This document shows positions 63,467 through 64,000 of a DNA stretch of 64,000 nt, piece by piece; position 1 is the stretch's first letter, and each line of letters opens with the position of its first letter. The position numbers and the translations under genes are program-made. The DNA is taken from assembly GCA_016297695.1 (NCBI GenBank), contig JAEDGC010000002.1, positions 1-64,000 on the forward strand, read 5' to 3'. The DNA is from Bacilli bacterium (GTDB lineage: Bacteria > Bacillota_I > Bacilli_A > RF39 > UBA660). The notes under the pieces are model-generated. The model saw only the letters and a list, made by a program, of their open reading frames with translations. It did not search any database and was not told the origin of the DNA.

Positions 63467-64000
63467 CTATCCTTTTAATATTTCTATTTCTAAAGTATTG
63501 GGATTTATATTGATTATTTCAACAATATTATCTTGTTGTAATGCATATCTAATACATTGCCAAGTTCCTCCTTTTTTCTCATGATTCCAACAACTAATTA
63601 ATACATTAGAATTATCAATCATTAATTCGTTTCTTTTCATCATTTTAACAACATTATATTCGCCTATAACAGTATTTTTTACTTTGTACTTATTTAATTC
63701 ATCAACATAAACAACTTCATCACATTTAGATTTCATAATATTGTAAACCTCAACACTCTCTTTATTCCATTTACTAGCTTGTTTTTCAAAGGGAATACAT
63801 CCAATTATATTAGTATCTCTTTTACTAAAATATAATTCTTCGAATGCTATTGTATCAAATCCTAAAGCCAATCCATTATAAGCATTTAATATCTCACCAT
63901 ATTTATCTTCTACATAAGAAAATACTTCTAATAGTTTATCTCTCAAAGGCTCATATTGTTTAGAATATATATTATAGCCGTAAATTTTATTTGGTCTATG
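63467..64000 (-). CDS. SLOG/DUF1273-like nucleotide-binding protein (5' end outside window)
   Basis: The frame is open to the right edge and reads HRPNKIYGYNIYSKQYEPLR before the first start-like codon, so the gene begins beyond position 64000. The visible text matches the DprA/Rossmann-like SLOG group: HRPNK near the start, LALGFDTIAFEELY, CIPFEKQASKW, MMKRNELMIDNSNVLISCW, and KKGGTWQCIRYA. Such proteins are thought to bind nucleotides or nucleotide-derived signals. Its exact role in phages is unknown. It is transcribed towards the ClpP-like gene. Confidence 0.82.
   Translation of the reverse strand, partial: HRPNKIYGYNIYSKQYEPLRDKLLEVFSYVEDKYGEILNAYNGLALGFDTIAFEELYFSKRDTNIIGCIPFEKQASKWNKESVEVYNIMKSKCDEVVYVDELNKYKVKNTVIGEYNVVKMMKRNELMIDNSNVLISCWNHEKKGGTWQCIRYALQQDNIVEIININPNTLEIEILKG

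Noticed and set aside
1..64000. tRNA genes, rRNA genes, insertion sequences, attachment sites
   Set aside because: None could be supported on either strand by reading; a dedicated tRNA scan was not possible.

Overview
The window is part of a large, very AT-rich tailed bacteriophage genome (or prophage) from a low-GC Firmicutes host, most likely a Clostridium-like anaerobe. The evidence is the gene order tape measure - distal tail protein - tail-associated protein - baseplate/fibre genes - amidase - holin, the strong AGGAGG-type ribosome sites, the occasional TTG/GTG starts, and a B12-type (class II) ribonucleotide reductase. The tape measure plus Dit/Tal order fits a long-tailed siphovirus of Gram-positive bacteria. 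I saw no head, packaging, integrase, tRNA or CRISPR genes. GC content was not computed.

Positions 1-46,600 are on the plus strand and hold late virion and lysis genes. They encode a tape measure protein of more than 2,700 residues, Dit, Tal, and a 2,428-residue collagen-like fibre with a self-cleaving S74 chaperone end. A cluster of BppU-type baseplate proteins and repeat-rich fibres follows, one of them ending in a zinc protease. Next come a virion metallophosphoesterase with a lamin-tail domain, a giant LamG/CotH/leucine-rich protein, a subtilisin-like protease, an amidase endolysin and a holin. Three of these genes (tape measure, metallophosphoesterase, CotH protein) are split by introns of about 1.1-1.4 kb, each carrying a homing endonuclease of a different class (LAGLIDADG, zinc-ribbon PD-(D/E)XK-like, GIY-YIG). 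A fourth endonuclease gene, paralogous to the GIY-YIG one, sits directly behind the subtilase without a recognisable intron.

Positions 46,600-64,000 are on the minus strand and hold early/metabolic genes in short operons. A nucleotide module contains ThyX, dCMP deaminase, dUTPase, guanylate kinase-like protein, class II ribonucleotide reductase and a uracil/xanthine permease; together these would raise dTTP and other dNTP pools. There are also a RuvC-like resolvase, an RNA-repair pair (T4 Rnl1-like ligase overlapping a kinase-HD end-healing enzyme), a ClpP-like protease, an FAD oxidoreductase, a P-loop ATPase, a SLOG-family protein and many small genes. Convergent transcription from the two halves meets at a strong hairpin near 46,600.

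Regulation is unusually legible. Twelve near-identical sigma-A promoters (TTGACA-like, exactly 17 bp, TATAATATA) were found by eye. Eight drive minus-strand operons, and the other four stand immediately before the four homing endonuclease genes inside the late region. Two perfectly spaced NrdR-type boxes precede the ribonucleotide reductase. Three genes (baseplate protein near 21.3 kb, FAD oxidoreductase near 53.1 kb, ClpP-like protease near 63.03 kb) carry frameshifts; the last lies in a release-factor-2-like recoding context.
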